Assembly (NCBI RefSeq): GCF_934643405.1
Contig: NZ_CAKUCL010000321.1
Span: 1 to 7,130, forward strand
DNA length: 7,130 nucleotides
DNA from: an uncultured Actinoplanes sp.
Lineage (GTDB): Bacteria > Actinomycetota > Actinomycetes > Mycobacteriales > Micromonosporaceae
Direction of reading: 5' to 3'
The position numbers were made by a program, and so were the translations under genes. Of the stretch, positions 5,973-7,130 are shown one piece after another (positions within the stretch are counted from its first letter, which is position 1; every line of letters starts with the position of its first letter). A model generated the notes under the pieces. The model ran no database searches. It was not told where the DNA came from and was given only the letters and a program-made list of their open reading frames with translations.

Positions 5973-7020
5973 AGTCCTGATCACCATCCTGCTGCTGTTC
6001 GGCAACGGCATCTTCGTCGGCGGCGAGTTCGCGCTGATCGCTTCCCGGCGTACGGCGTTGGAGCCGCTCGCCGCCACCTCGAAGCGGGCCCGCTGGGCGC
6101 TCTCCGCGATGAGCCAGATCCCGCTCATGATCGCCGGCGCCCAGCTCGGCATCACGATCTGCTCGCTCAGCCTCGGCGCGCTCGCCGAACCGGCCCTGGC
6201 GCACCTGCTCGAGAAGCCGTTCAGCGCCGCCGGCCTGCCCGAGAACGCGGTCCATCCGGTCGCGTTCGTGCTGGCCCTCATCGTGGTGGCCTGCCTGCAC
6301 ACGGTCGTCGGCGAGATGGTCCCGAAGAACATCACGCTGGCCGGCCCGGAACGGTCGGCACTCTGGCTCGGGCCGTTCATGCTGGCTTTCTGTACGGCGA
6401 CCCGGCCGCTGCTCAACGCGATGCGCTGGGCGGCCCGGACCGTCCTGAAGCTGTGGAAGATCGAGGCGACCGACGCGGTCAAGACCGTCTTCACCGCCGA
6501 GGAGCTGGCCGGCATGGTCACCCAGGCCCGCAGCGAGGGCCTGCTCGGCACCGAGCAGTACGCCCGCATCCACGCCGCGCTCGGCCTCAACGACCGCACC
6601 GCCGCGGACATCCTGCGCCCGTGGTCCAGCGTCGTCACGGTCGCCGACGACGCGTCGCCCGCCACGATCGAGGCGCTGTCGACCCGCAGCGGCCGTTCCC
6701 GCTTCCCGGTGGTGCAGCGGGAAACCCGGCGGGTGCTGGGCTTCGTGCACGTCAAGGACATCCTCGGGTACGCCGCAGACCGCCGCAGCCGGCCCATGCC
6801 CGCCGAGATCATCCGGCCGTTGGCCTCGGTGCCGCCCGATCGCACCCTCGCCGACCTGTTGCTGATGATGCGGCGCGACCGCCTGCACATCGTGCTGGTC
6901 AGCGACGGCCGTCGACCGCTCGGCGTGCTGACGCTGGACGACGTGGTGCACGCGGTGGTCGGCGAGCCCGGCCACCCGATCGTCCCCGCCACCGCCGGCC
7001 CGTCCCGGACGGCGAGCTGA
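5965..7020 (+). CDS. CNNM/CBS domain protein lacking the CorC_HlyC domain
   Basis: The 351-residue paralogue of the upstream protein has a CNNM domain (about 1-175) with GNGIFVGGEFALIASRR (13-29), GAQLGIT (58-64) and GEMVPKNITLAG (116-127). Hydrophobic segments lie near 4-27, 53-76, 97-114 and 131-150. A diverged CBS pair follows (about 212-334): ADILRPWSSVVTV (214-226), SRFPVV (245-250) and PLGVLTLDDVVHAVVGE (318-334). The protein then ends within 17 residues, so the CorC_HlyC domain is absent, and the DEYGG motif of the second CBS domain is replaced by VSDGRRP. The clean stop, ribosome binding site and intact frame argue against a broken gene. Two-gene CNNM arrays with a full and a shorter member are known in actinobacteria. 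I infer a heteromeric partner or regulatory subunit. ATG 5965 gives the standard hydrophobic family start. Confidence 0.9.
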   Translation: MTKVLITILLLFGNGIFVGGEFALIASRRTALEPLAATSKRARWALSAMSQIPLMIAGAQLGITICSLSLGALAEPALAHLLEKPFSAAGLPENAVHPVAFVLALIVVACLHTVVGEMVPKNITLAGPERSALWLGPFMLAFCTATRPLLNAMRWAARTVLKLWKIEATDAVKTVFTAEELAGMVTQARSEGLLGTEQYARIHAALGLNDRTAADILRPWSSVVTVADDASPATIEALSTRSGRSRFPVVQRETRRVLGFVHVKDILGYAADRRSRPMPAEIIRPLASVPPDRTLADLLLMMRRDRLHIVLVSDGRRPLGVLTLDDVVHAVVGEPGHPIVPATAGPSRTAS

Positions 7021-7030
7021 CCGCTCGCCG
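7010..7030 (+). terminator. Hairpin at the end of the CNNM pair with the stop codon in its loop
   Basis: CGGCGAGC (7010-7017) and GCTCGCCG (7023-7030) form a perfect 8-base stem around the loop TGACC, which contains the TGA stop (7018-7020). No T-run follows (GCTGTTCCCC), so if it terminates transcription it does so as a U-poor, actinobacterial-style structure. It may instead protect the mRNA 3' end. Confidence 0.4.
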
Positions 7031-7130
7031 GCTGTTCCCCGGCCGCCACAACGCGCGCGGCGGACCGCTCGCTGCCTGCTGACGCCCTCGACGCTCGGCG
7101 CGCGCCGTCTTCCGATGCTCGGCCGGCTGC
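7031..7130. other. Unassigned right-hand end
   Basis: I see no start codon with a good ribosome binding site, no family motif and no RNA gene here. A 10-base direct repeat (GACCGCTCGC at 7019-7028 and 7063-7072) is within chance expectation for such GC-rich DNA. The end of a neighbouring gene cannot be excluded. Confidence 0.3.

Noticed and set aside
5902..6975. Minus-strand open frame of 357 codons
   Set aside because: It is the in-register antisense shadow of the second CNNM gene, rich in Arg, Gly and His, with no motif.
4590..7049. Minus-strand open frame of 819 codons over both CNNM genes
   Set aside because: It is in register opposite the first CNNM gene, so the same absence of rare codons explains it. 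Its composition is Arg/Ala/Gly-rich without recognisable domains.

Overview
The window is very GC-rich DNA with strong G/C bias at codon third positions, GTG as well as ATG starts, and gene families typical of Actinobacteria. The divergent pair crgA / DUF881 gene followed by a putative class E sortase gene matches the cell-division and cell-wall neighbourhood found near the replication origin in many actinomycetes. A Micromonosporaceae-type organism such as Actinoplanes or Micromonospora is my best guess, but this is family-level inference and no database was searched.

Left part, minus strand (1-1809). A DUF881 membrane-anchored protein gene (997-1809) is followed directly, through a TAATG stop/start overlap, by an open frame that runs off the left edge (1-997). 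Its 332 visible residues are a Pro/Ala/Thr-rich, partly repetitive tail with a TAYIPRITD motif near the N-terminus. From position in the locus it is probably the cytoplasmic N-terminal part of a class E sortase, but the catalytic domain lies outside the window. Gly/Ala-rich plus-strand frames over the same DNA look like its antisense shadows.

Centre (1810-2413). A divergent intergenic region holds a candidate promoter for crgA and a hairpin next to the DUF881 ribosome binding site. crgA (1988-2251) encodes the small two-helix division protein. Two terminator-like hairpins follow it. An imperfect palindrome (TTACT-GGTG-GGTAA) then sits in front of the next gene and is a candidate repressor operator.

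Right part, plus strand (2414-7020). A 711-residue membrane Fe-S oxidoreductase resembles mycobacterial EtfD: membrane helices, two 4Fe-4S ferredoxin motifs and two CCG domains. It probably passes electrons from beta-oxidation flavoproteins to menaquinone. After an 88-base gap come two overlapping CNNM/CBS transporter-like genes (4638-5972 and 5965-7020). The first has the full CNNM-CBS-CBS-CorC_HlyC layout; the second lacks the CorC_HlyC domain. A hairpin with the stop codon in its loop closes the pair. The last 100 bases hold nothing I can assign.

I see no CRISPR array, insertion sequence, rRNA or tRNA, and no clear sign of a wholly new system. The most useful leads are the candidate operator before the EtfD-like gene, the repetitive sortase-like N-terminus, and the truncated second member of the CNNM pair.
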